Positions 17,136-25,643 of a stretch of DNA of 38,501 nt are shown here, piece after piece. The notes beneath the pieces were generated by a model. It did no database searches. It was not told the origin of the DNA and was given only the letters and a program-made list of their open reading frames with translations. Positions within the stretch are counted from its first letter, which is position 1; every line of letters begins with the position of its first letter. The translations under genes were made by a program, and so were the position numbers. The stretch comes from CAZYCC01 sp964645985 (GTDB taxonomy: Bacteria; Bacillota; Clostridia; Oscillospirales; CAG-272), in assembly GCA_964645985.1 (NCBI GenBank), contig CAZYCC010000009.1:1-38501 (forward strand). Reading direction: 5' to 3'.

Positions 17136-18304
17136 CCCCCGCGCCTCTCTTTCTCGGTATCGACACGAGCAACTACACGACCTCGGTCGCGCTTGTGCGC
17201 GGGGGGGAGGTCCTTTCGATGCGCAAGCTGCCGGTCGCGGTTCCCGCCGGGGAGCGCGGCGCTCGCCAGCGCGACGCCCTCTTTGCGCACACAGGCAATC
17301 TCCCGCGCCTGCTCGAGGATCTGCGCGAGGACGCAGTCGCCGCGACCCTCGATTGCTCAGCGTCCACCCCGATAGAAACAGATGCCGCCGCCTTGCCGCG
17401 CGACGGTATCAGAAACTCTCGTGCCTCCCTCGGCGCGCTTCCCCTTGCGGCGATTGGGTACTCGGCGCGCCCGCGCGATGCCGAAGGGTCGTATATGCCC
17501 TGTTTTCTCGCGGGAGAGGGGGCCGCGCGCGCGATGGCGGCGGCGCTCGGCGTTCCGGCGATGCCTTTTTCCCATCAGGCGGGGCACATCGCCGCCGCGA
17601 TTTACTCCTCCGGCAGCTCTCGCGCCCTCGGCAGCCGCTTCGCCGCCTTTCACCTCTCGGGTGGCACGACCGACATTCTCCTTGTCACGGGAGGCGGCTC
17701 TGCACCCGCCGAAAAAAGCGGCAAACTCGATTTAGCGCAATTTTCCGCAACCAGCCTCGCCGCCGACCCCCGCGCGAGTAATTCCCCCCCGGGAGGCGCG
17801 CCCCCCGCTCCCTCGCCACCCCTTTTCCGTGTGACGCGAATCGGCGGCACAGAGGACCTCACGGCGGGGCAGGCGATCGACCGCGTTGGCGTGCGGCTCG
17901 GATTCGCTTTCCCGGCGGGCGAGATGATGGAGCGCGCCGCGTCCTCGGTTTCTCTCCCGAGGACTCACCCCGCCGTGGACGGGCTTGCCTGCCACTTCTC
18001 GGGCGTTGAGAACCAGGCGGACCGCCTCCTTTGTGAGGGGCAATCCGCCGCCGAGGTCGCCGCCTATGTCCTTGCGTATGTGCGCGACACGCTGCGCGCG
18101 CTCGCGCGAAATCTGCGCGCGCGCGAGCCGGGGATCCCGCTCCTTTTCGCGGGGGGCGTCGCCGGATGCCGCCTCATCCGCGCGCCGCTCGAGGAAGAGT
18201 TCGGCGCTGTTTTCGCGCAACCGGCTTACTCGAGCGACAACGCCGCCGGCGTCGCCCTCCTTGCCGAGGAGCTCTACCGGCGCGAGAGCGAGCGCTCGCG
18301 GTAG
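17132..18304 (+). CDS. TsaD/Kae1-like (M22 family) protein, paralogue type
   Basis: A 390-residue protein of the ASKHA fold related to TsaD, the enzyme for threonylcarbamoyl adenosine in tRNA. It opens with FLGIDTSNYTTSVALV, has RPRDAEGSYMP, an HQAGH metal site in place of HxEGH, AFHLSGGTTDILLV and a final SSDNAAGVALLA. These fit the Clostridial paralogue group found beside nusB and xseA rather than true TsaD; the function of that group is not established. Two low-complexity insertions are visible: about residues 70-105, and about 187-230 between SGGTTDILLV and the IGGTEDLTAGQAIDRVG segment. It overlaps nusB by four bases, suggesting translational coupling. XseA follows 71 bases later. Confidence 0.82.
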   Translation: MTPAPLFLGIDTSNYTTSVALVRGGEVLSMRKLPVAVPAGERGARQRDALFAHTGNLPRLLEDLREDAVAATLDCSASTPIETDAAALPRDGIRNSRASLGALPLAAIGYSARPRDAEGSYMPCFLAGEGAARAMAAALGVPAMPFSHQAGHIAAAIYSSGSSRALGSRFAAFHLSGGTTDILLVTGGGSAPAEKSGKLDLAQFSATSLAADPRASNSPPGGAPPAPSPPLFRVTRIGGTEDLTAGQAIDRVGVRLGFAFPAGEMMERAASSVSLPRTHPAVDGLACHFSGVENQADRLLCEGQSAAEVAAYVLAYVRDTLRALARNLRAREPGIPLLFAGGVAGCRLIRAPLEEEFGAVFAQPAYSSDNAAGVALLAEELYRRESERSR

Positions 18305-18375
18305 CGCCCTCTCCGTGGTTTGCTGCACTATATCAAAAAGCAAATCTCCCCCCATTTTCGGTTTTTCTCACCGCT

Positions 18376-19629
18376 ATGCCTGATTTCGCGCCAAACCGCG
18401 CCTACTCGGTCGCGGAACTAAACAAGATAGTCAAAGGGCTGCTCGAGGGCGACGCGCGGCTGCAGATTGTTCTCGTACAGGGGGAAATCTCCAATTTTCA
18501 CAGAACCCAATCGACCGGCCACTGCTACTTCACCCTCAAAGGAGACGGCGCCGCCGTCGACTGCGCGATGTTCCGCAGTAGCGCCGCGCGCCTGCCCTTC
18601 CAGCCGCAGAACGGAATGAAGGTGCTCGCGCGCGGGCGCGTCTCGCTCTATGAGGTGACCGGAAAATATCAGCTCGTTATCGACAGCCTGCAGCCGGATG
18701 GTATCGGCGCACTCTACGCCGCCTTTGAGCAGCTCAAGCGCCGCCTTGAGGGAGAAGGGCTTTTCCGCGCGGAGTTGAAGCGTCCGCTGCCGCTGCTGCC
18801 CTCCTGCGTCGGGGTGATCACCTCGCCGACCGGCGCCGCGGTGCGCGACATTATCGATGTGCTCGGGCGGCGCCTTCCTGCGGCGAAGGTGCTGCTCTAC
18901 CCCGCTATCGTGCAGGGCGACGGCGCGGTGCCGACTCTGCTCGCCGGTATCGATTACTTTTCGCGCTCTCGCGCGGCGGATGTCGTCATCATCGGGCGCG
19001 GCGGCGGCTCGATTGAGGATTTGTGGGCGTTTAACGACGAGATCCTCGCCCGCGCGGTGCGCGCCTGCAGCGTCCCGGTGATCTCCGCCGTTGGCCACGA
19101 GACCGACTTCACGATTTGCGATTTCGCGGCAGACGCGCGCGCCGCCACCCCCTCGGTCGCGGCGGAGCTCGCGTCGGGCGGGGCCGAGCGGGTCATCGAG
19201 CGGCTCGCCTCGGCGAAAAAGTCCCTGAAAACCGATATTGTGCGCCGCCTCGTTGACGCGCGCTCGCGCCTCAACGCGCTTGCCGCCTCCCGTCCTCTGA
19301 CCGTCCCGACCGCCCCCATTGACGAGAAGCGCCTGCGGCTCGATCACGCGGCAGAGCGCCTCTCCTCCTCCGAGGAGAAGCTGCGCACGAGGAGGACAGC
19401 GGCGTTTTCTGCGCTCGCGGCGCGCCTTGAAGCGCTCGACCCGATGGCGGTGCTCTCGCGCGGATACGCGGCGGTTTTCGGCGCAAACGGCGCGGTTGTC
19501 ACCTCGGCGCGCACCCTCTCCCCGGGCGAGCGACTTACCCTGCGCCTGCGCGACGGCAGCGCCGCCGCGACAGTGGAGGAGGTCACCCCATCCCCCGCCG
19601 AGGAGATCCCATCCCCCGCCGAGGAGTAG
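18376..19629 (+). CDS. xseA: Exodeoxyribonuclease VII large subunit
   Basis: A 417-residue XseA, the catalytic subunit of exonuclease VII, which degrades single-stranded DNA in repair. The N-terminal OB domain starts with YSVAELNKIVKGLLE and has QGEISNFHRTQSTGHCYFTLK. The catalytic domain shows VGVITSPTGAAVRDI, VVIIGRGGGSIEDLWAFNDE and ISAVGHETDFTI with the usual D-x-A-D-x-R-A-A-T-P-S motif after it. A long coiled coil follows. The C-terminus ends in a P-S-P-A-E-E repeat encoded by a 21-bp tandem duplication. The start fits the family but has no Shine-Dalgarno sequence. The small subunit gene lies 233 bases downstream; that gap shows no gene. Confidence 0.95.
   Translation: MPDFAPNRAYSVAELNKIVKGLLEGDARLQIVLVQGEISNFHRTQSTGHCYFTLKGDGAAVDCAMFRSSAARLPFQPQNGMKVLARGRVSLYEVTGKYQLVIDSLQPDGIGALYAAFEQLKRRLEGEGLFRAELKRPLPLLPSCVGVITSPTGAAVRDIIDVLGRRLPAAKVLLYPAIVQGDGAVPTLLAGIDYFSRSRAADVVIIGRGGGSIEDLWAFNDEILARAVRACSVPVISAVGHETDFTICDFAADARAATPSVAAELASGGAERVIERLASAKKSLKTDIVRRLVDARSRLNALAASRPLTVPTAPIDEKRLRLDHAAERLSSSEEKLRTRRTAAFSALAARLEALDPMAVLSRGYAAVFGANGAVVTSARTLSPGERLTLRLRDGSAAATVEEVTPSPAEEIPSPAEE
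19587..19626. repeat. 21-bp tandem duplication at the 3' end of xseA
   Basis: CCCATCCCCCGCCGAGGAG occurs at 19587-19605 and again at 19608-19626, period 21, adding one P-S-P-A-E-E-I unit to the XseA tail just before the stop codon. Confidence 0.9.
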
Positions 19630-19862
19630 AATATCGACAAAGCGCGTGATTTTCCGCGGCGTTTTCTCCGGCCTTCCCTTCGGCTCGGGGAAACCGCATC
19701 GCCGAACCTCTCCCCTTCGAGCCCCTTGCGCTCGCGTGGGAGAATCAGGCAGGCGAAACCTGTCGAGCTTTCGCTCCTCCCGAAAAGACCCCCCCTTTTC
19801 CCTTCCAATTCCCGTCTTCCTCCGGAATCCCTCAGCCTGCCCCTTTTTCATAGGAGTTTTTC

Positions 19863-20135
19863 ATGGATCCCACCACCACCCCCGAGGGCGCGCCGCTCAG
19901 CTTTGAGGAGGCGCTGCGCCGTCTTGAAGAAATCGTCGCGAAGCTCGGCGATGGCAGCGCGCCGCTCGACGAATCGCTCGCTCTTTTCGAGGAGGGCACG
20001 TCGCTCGTGCGCTATTGCAGCGGCAAACTCGACGCCGCCGAGCGCCGGGTGAAAATTCTGCTCCACCCCGGCGTCGATAATGCCGAAGGAGACTTCACCG
20101 CGCCCCCCGCCTCCGCGCCCCCCGCAAATCCCTAA
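19863..20135 (+). CDS. xseB: Exodeoxyribonuclease VII small subunit
   Basis: A 90-residue XseB, the small helical subunit that assembles on XseA. The family core is complete: LSFEEALRRLEEIVAKL, then DGSAPLDESLALFEEG and a final helix with C-x-x-K-L-D-A-A-E-R-R-V. The last 20 residues are an Ala/Pro-rich tail beyond the usual end. AGGAG seven bases before the ATG supports the start, one of the few good ribosome sites in this part of the window. It follows xseA with 233 bases between and is presumably on the same transcript. Confidence 0.93.
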   Translation: MDPTTTPEGAPLSFEEALRRLEEIVAKLGDGSAPLDESLALFEEGTSLVRYCSGKLDAAERRVKILLHPGVDNAEGDFTAPPASAPPANP

Positions 20136-20202
20136 CCGCGCGCGCTCGCGTGGGCGTGCCTCCGCGCGCTCTCTGTGCGGGAAAATTGCGCCGCGCCGCT
20201 CA

Positions 20203-20382
20203 TCACGGGGAGAGCGCCGCGCGCGATGGTCGGTTCAAATAAGTGACGAAGTCGAGCGTTAAAATCAGTTTTTGCACAAATTTCCGCCGCAGACCTCCCA
20301 CGGAAAGACTGCCTCGCCGAAAATTGCGACGCCTCACCCCCGCTATTTTCACGGAGTACGTTTGCCCCTCCGTTTCCGTCAT
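20203..20382 (-). CDS. Doubtful small antisense frame with a strong ribosome site
   Basis: A 59-residue minus-strand frame in the 462-base gap between xseB and ispA, both of which run the other way. Its ATG at 20382 has AGGAG five bases upstream. The segment T-Y-S-V-K-I-A-G-V-R-R recalls the N-terminus of small Clostridial phosphoribosyltransferases related to adenine phosphoribosyltransferase, but nothing after it fits, so it could be a decayed remnant, a small gene or chance. No promoter is evident. The rest of the gap holds an 11-bp inverted repeat and otherwise nothing recognised. Confidence 0.25.
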   Translation of the reverse strand: MTETEGQTYSVKIAGVRRRNFRRGSLSVGGLRRKFVQKLILTLDFVTYLNRPSRAALSP

Positions 20383-20435
20383 TACCTCTCCTAAAATTTT
20401 CATACTTGATTTTGCAAAATTCTGTTTTTCCGAGT

Positions 20436-20471
20436 GGCAGGGTGAGCGAGGCCGGCCCCACTCACCCTGCC
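20436..20471. repeat. 11-bp perfect inverted repeat upstream of ispA
   Basis: GGCAGGGTGAG (20436-20446) and CTCACCCTGCC (20461-20471) flank a 14-base loop. No T-run follows on either side, so it is not a standard terminator. It lies about 125 bases before the chosen ispA start. Confidence 0.85.
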
Positions 20472-20597
20472 GGCGCTCTCGACCACGGCGGCGCTGCCTG
20501 CCCCGCGGGCTCCGTCTCCCCCGCGCGCGATGCGCGGGAGGATCCGCCCTGCCTGCACCCTGCGCCGCAGGACTTCGCGCGCCTGCGCGATGAGCAG

Positions 20598-21506
20598 ATG
20601 CGGGTTTGCGGCCTTGTCGAGCGGGGGCTTTCCGCCTCCCTCGATGATCTTTCGCGCGACCCGCTCGCCGCGCGTGCGCTCGAACCGATGTGCTACGCTC
20701 TGCTCGGCGGCGGCAAGCGCGTGCGCCCCTTCCTCGCGGTCGAGTTCGCGCGGCTATTCTCGCCTCCCGGCGGGGAAGATGCCGCCGAGCGCGCGGCGAT
20801 GCCCTTCGCGCTCGCGCTCGAGATGGTGCACACCTACTCGCTCATTCACGATGATCTGCCCTGCATGGACGATGACGATCTGCGGCGCGGCAAGCCCTCC
20901 TGTCACAAGGCGTTCGGAGAGGCGCGCGCCGTCCTCGCGGGAGACGGTCTGCAGGCGCTCGCGTTTTCTGTCGCGGCGCAAAACCCGATCCTCCCGCCCG
21001 AGCGAACTCTCGCGGGGGTGCGTCTGCTCGCCGGGGCGGCGGGTGTGCGCGGGATGGTCGGCGGGCAGGCGCTCGACATCGAAAACGAAGAGAGCGAAGA
21101 GGAGCCGAACCCTTGCGTTTCAGTGAGTGAGCTTGAGGACCTGAACGATCGCAAGACCGGCGCGCTGCTCGTCGCCGCATGCCGGCTCGGCGCGCTGTCG
21201 GCGGGCGCGGCGCCCGGCGGGAGGGAGGATGCCGTCGCCGCGCGCTATGGGGTCACCTTCGGGCGCGCCTTCCAGCTCACAGACGACCTGCTCGACCGCA
21301 CCGGAGACCCGCGTAAAATAGGCAAGAGCGTCGGGCGCGATGCCGCCGCGCGCAAGCGCACCTACCCCGCGCTTCTTGGCGATAACTCCGCCCGCGCGCA
21401 CGCGAAGCTCCTCGTCACCGAGGCGCAGCTCTCCCTAGTCGAATACGGGGCGCGCGCCACCCACCTCACCGCCCTCGCCGCGACTCTCCTTACAAGAGAA
21501 AAGTAG
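20598..21506 (+). CDS. ispA: Farnesyl diphosphate synthase (polyprenyl synthetase)
   Basis: A 302-residue short-chain prenyltransferase that condenses isopentenyl diphosphate with dimethylallyl and geranyl diphosphate. It has GGGKRVRPFL, the first aspartate-rich motif DDLPCMDDDD with the four-residue spacing of bacterial farnesyl synthases, an aromatic Tyr five residues before it, GGQALDIE, and the second motif QLTDDLLDRTGD. This points to the farnesyl (C15) class rather than long-chain. The chosen ATG gives a normal length. The frame stays open to 20406 with only TTG and GTG starts and a Pro/Ala-rich extension, so the start could lie earlier; no ribosome site is seen for any. dxs, often the next gene in this neighbourhood, is absent. 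Confidence 0.9.
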   Translation: MRVCGLVERGLSASLDDLSRDPLAARALEPMCYALLGGGKRVRPFLAVEFARLFSPPGGEDAAERAAMPFALALEMVHTYSLIHDDLPCMDDDDLRRGKPSCHKAFGEARAVLAGDGLQALAFSVAAQNPILPPERTLAGVRLLAGAAGVRGMVGGQALDIENEESEEEPNPCVSVSELEDLNDRKTGALLVAACRLGALSAGAAPGGREDAVAARYGVTFGRAFQLTDDLLDRTGDPRKIGKSVGRDAAARKRTYPALLGDNSARAHAKLLVTEAQLSLVEYGARATHLTALAATLLTREK

Positions 21507-21542
21507 CGCGGCTTTTGCGCTTTGTAAACATTCCTCAAATCT

Positions 21543-22385
21543 ATGCGCCTCGATGTGTATCTCGTCCAAAACCGCCTCGCGGGGAGCCGCGCGCGCGCGA
21601 AGGCGCTCATTGAGGCGGGGAAGGTTCTCGTCGACGGCGCAGCCGTTACCCGCCCCGCTGCCGAGGCGGACGGGCGGCAGGTCGTTCTTACCGAGGAGGA
21701 CATCCCCTTCGTCGGGCGCGGCGGGGTCAAGCTCGAGGGGGCGATTGCCGACTTCGGCCTCGCGCCGCTCCTGCCGGGGATCATCGCCGCCGACATCGGC
21801 GCGTCGACCGGCGGCTTTACCGATTGCCTGCTGCGCCACGGCGCGAGGCGGGTTTTCGCCATCGAGAACGGCAGCGGTCAGCTCCACGCGCGCCTGCGAA
21901 ATGACCCGCGCGTCCTCTCGCTCGAGTGCCTCGACGCGCGCGACATCACGGAGGACACACTTCCGGTGCGCGCAGACCTCGCAACGCTCGACCTCTCCTT
22001 TATTTCGCAGACGAAAGTCTACCCCGCGCTGCCGCACATTCTGCGCCCAGGCGGATTGTTGCTCTCGCTTGCCAAGCCTCAGTTTGAGGTCGGGCGGGAG
22101 CGCGTTGGCGGCGGCGGCGTTGTGCGCGACCGCGCGGCACATCTAAAGATGCTCACGCGGCTGTGGGAAGAGCTGCGCGCGGCGCACTTCGCCCCGATCG
22201 GCGCGGCGCCCTGCCGCCTCCCCGGCGAGGGCGGCAACCGAGAGTACTTTCTCCTCGCGCGCGCCTTGTCTACTCTTGGCGGCGCTCCCTCCCGCGACCC
22301 CGCGCTCGAACCTCCCCCGCGTGATGCCCTGCGCCGCGTTGTTGAGGAGGACGCCGTCCTGCGCCTCCCCCTCCCCGAGGATTGA
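21543..22385 (+). CDS. tlyA: TlyA family rRNA 2'-O-methyltransferase
   Basis: A 280-residue TlyA. Residues 1-60 are an S4 RNA-binding domain (MRLDVYLVQNRLAGSRARAK), followed by a Rossmann methyltransferase with the SAM motif ADIGASTGGFTDCLL. The K-D-K-E catalytic set of the FtsJ-like fold is visible: Lys in RGGVKLEGA, Asp in LDLSFIS, Lys in LAKPQFEVG and Glu in GNREYF. Family members methylate cytidines in 16S and/or 23S rRNA, affecting capreomycin sensitivity. The C-terminus carries about 40 extra Pro/Arg-rich residues. It starts 36 bases after ispA with no Shine-Dalgarno sequence. The next gene, argR, is 345 bases away; in that gap I see only a weak TTGATT / TATCCT pair. Confidence 0.94.
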   Translation: MRLDVYLVQNRLAGSRARAKALIEAGKVLVDGAAVTRPAAEADGRQVVLTEEDIPFVGRGGVKLEGAIADFGLAPLLPGIIAADIGASTGGFTDCLLRHGARRVFAIENGSGQLHARLRNDPRVLSLECLDARDITEDTLPVRADLATLDLSFISQTKVYPALPHILRPGGLLLSLAKPQFEVGRERVGGGGVVRDRAAHLKMLTRLWEELRAAHFAPIGAAPCRLPGEGGNREYFLLARALSTLGGAPSRDPALEPPPRDALRRVVEEDAVLRLPLPED

Positions 22386-22730
22386 CGCGGCGAGGGGGAA
22401 ACTGCCGCGCCCGGCAATAAAGCGCGACACGGATTTCGCGCATTTTCGCAAATAATCGCGAGCTTTTTCCTCCCAAACGACCCCCTCGCGTGGAGAGGCG
22501 TTTCCGGGATATTATCGGGTAGTCGTTCGATCTGCCGCGCTCCCCTCCCGCTTCATTTTCGCCCGGCTTTTTCTGCGGCTTCGCTTGGGTTTATCACTTT
22601 TTCGCGGTATCTACCTCGTATCCCCCCTTGATTCTTTGTCCTGCCCGGTATCCTTCGCGGGAGCGCCGTTTCCCGCGCTGTGCTTTTTGTGACCGGCCCG
22701 CTCATCGCTTTCTTTGATGTTTCTTATTTG

Positions 22731-23435
22731 ATGAAATCCCAACGACAGCGGGCGATCCTCGCGCTCATCGCGCAATCGCCCGTCACGACGCAGGCACAGT
22801 TGACCTCGCTTCTGCGGGCGAGCGGTGTTCCCTGCACGCAGACGACCGTCTCGCGCGACATCCGCGAGCTGCGCCTCGTCAAGGGGAAGAACGGCTACGC
22901 TCCGCCCGGCGCGAACGAAAAGACCTCTCCCGATGCGCGCGGCGCGAATTTCGCCGGCATTCTCGCCGAGACGGTAGTGCGCGTGCGCTCCTCCGGCAAT
23001 ATGGTTGTGCTGCGCACGCTTGAGGGGATGGCGATGGCGGCCTGCGCGGTCATCGACCGCATGAGTGAGGCCACCGCCCCCGCGCGCCGCGCCTCCTCTG
23101 CCGCCCCCGATGAACCCCCGCGCAGCAAGGAATTGTCAGGCGCTGCGTTCGCCGCCGCTCCCCCCGAGGATGCCTCCCACGCCGATCTCCCCACGAGCGC
23201 CGATACCCTCGCCGATGTTTCGACTATCGCGCGGGGAGATCTGCCGTCCGAGAGCGCTTCCCCTACGCCCGCGCCCGTCGCCTCTTCGCCCGGCGCGGCG
23301 AGCTTACCCGCGGATCTGCCCATCCTCGGGTCAATTGCCGGGGATGACACGATTTTTCTCGTCGCCGAGTCGCCGCGCGCCGCCGCCGCCGTCGAGGAGG
23401 CAATTTCGCGCCTTCTTCGCAAGCCGGCCGGCTGA
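22731..23435 (+). CDS. argR: Arginine repressor ArgR with large internal insertion
   Basis: A 234-residue ArgR, the hexameric arginine-responsive regulator of arginine metabolism; family members have about 150. The N-terminal winged helix shows QRAILALIAQSPVTTQAQL and TTVSRDIRELRLVK (about 1-60). The C-terminal domain starts with VRVRSSGNMVVLRTLEGMA and ends with LGSIAGDDTIFLVAES, which holds the GDDT arginine-binding motif. Between these two halves lie about 84 residues (112-195) of Ala/Pro/Ser-rich low complexity where relatives have only a few residues. The reading frame is open throughout. The start at 22731 matches the family; an earlier start at 22680 has no support. No Shine-Dalgarno sequence. 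It precedes recN by 112 bases, a common Clostridial order. Confidence 0.9.
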   Translation: MKSQRQRAILALIAQSPVTTQAQLTSLLRASGVPCTQTTVSRDIRELRLVKGKNGYAPPGANEKTSPDARGANFAGILAETVVRVRSSGNMVVLRTLEGMAMAACAVIDRMSEATAPARRASSAAPDEPPRSKELSGAAFAAAPPEDASHADLPTSADTLADVSTIARGDLPSESASPTPAPVASSPGAASLPADLPILGSIAGDDTIFLVAESPRAAAAVEEAISRLLRKPAG

Positions 23436-23547
23436 CAAGCTTGCAAAAAGTTCCGCTCTCGCGCCGCTTTTTTGAAATAATTCCCCCTAAGAGATAGCCG
23501 CCGGGCAGAGCGCACTCGCAGTAAAATCCCCCTCTCCGCTCCTTTTT

Positions 23548-25263
23548 ATGCTCCTCTCGCTGCACATTGAGAATATCGCCGTAATTCGCCGCTTGGACGT
23601 TTCGTTCGGGCGCGGTTTTCACGCGCTCACCGGGCAGACCGGCGCGGGCAAGTCGATCCTCATCGACTCGATCCGTTTTCTGCTCGGCGGCCGTGCCGAC
23701 CGGGATCTGCTGCGCGCCGGGGAGAGCGAGGCGCTCGTCTCGGCGCTCTTCCGTGCCGACACGCCCGCCCTCGCGCGGGATCTTAAAGGCTTAGGTGTCG
23801 GCAGCGGAGACCCCGGCGATGACATTCTCCTCGAGCGCACTCTGCGAGAGGAGGGCCGTGCCGCCGCGCGCGTTGACGGGCGGGCGGTCTCGACGACGGT
23901 TCTGCGCGAGGCGGGGGCGCGCCTCATCGGCATCCACGGGCAGCACGACAGCGTCGCCCTGCTTGACCCTCGATCGCACCTCTCGCTGCTCGATCTCTTC
24001 GGCGAGACGAAACCGCTGCTCGATGCCTACCGCCCGATATATGACGAAATTACGCAGGCTAAGGCGGCACTGCGCGAGCTCGAGCGGGAAAAAACCGATC
24101 GCGCGATGACCGCCGATCTTCTTAAAGCTCAAATCGAGGAGATCGACCGCGCGCATCTGCGCGAGGGCGAGGAGGAGGAGCTCGCGGCGCAGCGCGCGCG
24201 ATTGCGGCAGGCGGACAAGCTGCAAAAGCAGACGCGCATCGTCTATCGATCCTTATATAGCAACGATCGCGGCGCCTGTGCCGATGCGCTTGTGCGCGTG
24301 GCGCAGGACGCGATTTCCGCGCTCGGGGAGGATCTGCCGGCGGGAGAGCGGCTGTCGGCGCGCCTGGACACCGTGCGCGCGGAGCTCTCCGACATCGCCG
24401 AGGAGGTGCGCGCGGTCGGCGACTTCGGAGACGAGGACCCCGCCGTTTTGCTCACACGGGTCGAGGAGCGGCTCGATCTGCTCGATGGCCTCACGCGCAA
24501 GTACGGCGAGAACGTCCACGCGATCCTCTCGCACCGCGAGAAGTTAGCGGGGCGGCTGCGGGATCTGCAAAATCGCGAGCAGGCGCTCACCGACTGCCGC
24601 CGCAAGCTCGCCGCGCTCGCCGCCGATGCCACAGAAAAAGCGCAGAAACTGCGCTCCGCCCGTCTCGCCGCCGCTGCGCGCCTTGAGGAAAAAGTGACGC
24701 GCGAGCTTGCTTTCCTTGATCTGCCAAATGTGCGCACGCAAATTCTCGTCAGCGAGAGCCGCGATGCCGCCGGCAATCGCAAGCTGCTGCCGACCGGGAT
24801 GGATGAGGTCGAATTTCTCTTCTCGGCGAACCCCGGCGAGCCTCTGCGCCCGCTCGCGAGAACGGCATCGGGAGGCGAGCTGTCGCGCATTATGCTCGCG
24901 CTCAAATGCGTTTTCGCCGAGAAGGACGGGCTGCCCTCGCTGATTTTCGACGAGATCGACAGCGGTGTCTCCGGGAGGACGAGCGAAAAAATCGGCGTGA
25001 AGCTCGCGCAAATCGCGCGCGAGGCGGGCGTGCAGGTCTTTTGCGTGACGCACGCCGCGCCAATCGCCTCCCACGCCGACCGGCAGTACCTTATCTATAA
25101 AGAAGAAAAATCCGGCCGCACCGAGACCTCTGTGCGCGCCTTGGACGAGGAGGGGCGCGTGCGCGAGATCGCGCGGCTCATCGGCGGGATTGAGATTACG
25201 CCGCAGATCCTCGCCACGGCGCGCGAGATGCTCGCTGCCGCGCGCGAGAGAAACCCCGGGTAA
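23548..25263 (+). CDS. recN: DNA repair ATPase RecN
   Basis: A 571-residue SMC-like protein that acts early in double-strand break repair. The N-terminal head has LHIENIAVIRRLDVSFG and Walker A GQTGAGKS (about 29-36), then RLIGIHGQHDS, a central pair of coiled coils (about 160-380), and the C-terminal head with signature TASGGELSRIMLALK (about 438-452), Walker B SLIFDEIDSGVSGR and the H-loop FCVTHAAPIASHAD. Length is normal. The start has a pyrimidine-only stretch before it and no Shine-Dalgarno sequence. It ends the nusB-to-recN run. The next 380 bases before tyrS have no gene; a hairpin near their end may be a terminator. Confidence 0.97.
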   Translation: MLLSLHIENIAVIRRLDVSFGRGFHALTGQTGAGKSILIDSIRFLLGGRADRDLLRAGESEALVSALFRADTPALARDLKGLGVGSGDPGDDILLERTLREEGRAAARVDGRAVSTTVLREAGARLIGIHGQHDSVALLDPRSHLSLLDLFGETKPLLDAYRPIYDEITQAKAALRELEREKTDRAMTADLLKAQIEEIDRAHLREGEEEELAAQRARLRQADKLQKQTRIVYRSLYSNDRGACADALVRVAQDAISALGEDLPAGERLSARLDTVRAELSDIAEEVRAVGDFGDEDPAVLLTRVEERLDLLDGLTRKYGENVHAILSHREKLAGRLRDLQNREQALTDCRRKLAALAADATEKAQKLRSARLAAAARLEEKVTRELAFLDLPNVRTQILVSESRDAAGNRKLLPTGMDEVEFLFSANPGEPLRPLARTASGGELSRIMLALKCVFAEKDGLPSLIFDEIDSGVSGRTSEKIGVKLAQIAREAGVQVFCVTHAAPIASHADRQYLIYKEEKSGRTETSVRALDEEGRVREIARLIGGIEITPQILATAREMLAAARERNPG

Positions 25264-25581
25264 GAATAGCGATTTCTTCAAGTAAGCAAAAAATTCCGCG
25301 CCCGAAACCACGCCTCGCGCCCTTGTCCTTTTGTGACCAAAATGTAAATTTTCGCGGTATTCTCCTATTCCCCGTGAGGGAGCGCGGAACCCCGTGTACC
25401 CCGCCGAACTACTCGCTCTTTCTTTACAAAAGACATCGCCCATACCGTGGTGCCTCGCGGCAGAGGCCGCCGGTGCGGCATCCTCGGGAGCGCGTCTCGC
25501 CCTCGGTAGATGGCTCAGCTTTGCACATTTTTAGCTCGGTTTCCCCCGGGGCATTTTCCGAGCAAACGTTCTCTTGAGATC

Positions 25582-25602
25582 AAGCGGGAGTTGCCGCTTT
25601 TC
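25582..25602 (+). terminator. Possible weak terminator or attenuator before tyrS
   Basis: AAGCGG and CCGCTT form a perfect 6-bp stem around a GAGTTG loop, followed by one further T and then TCAC. It could end the recN transcript or act in a tyrS leader. The short T-run makes it weak. Confidence 0.35.
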
Positions 25603-25643
25603 ACATAAATCTGAACTAAATGTAACATTTTTTCGAGGTTACT

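Noticed and set aside
18418..19851. Long minus-strand frame of 477 codons opposite xseA
   Set aside because: Arg-rich composition and overlap with a clear xseA show it is a shadow.
25441..25640. Possible T-box leader before tyrS
   Set aside because: A GTGGTGCC segment near 25448 only loosely resembles the T-box TGGNACC core, and the one terminator-like hairpin lies 120 bases away and does not pair with it.
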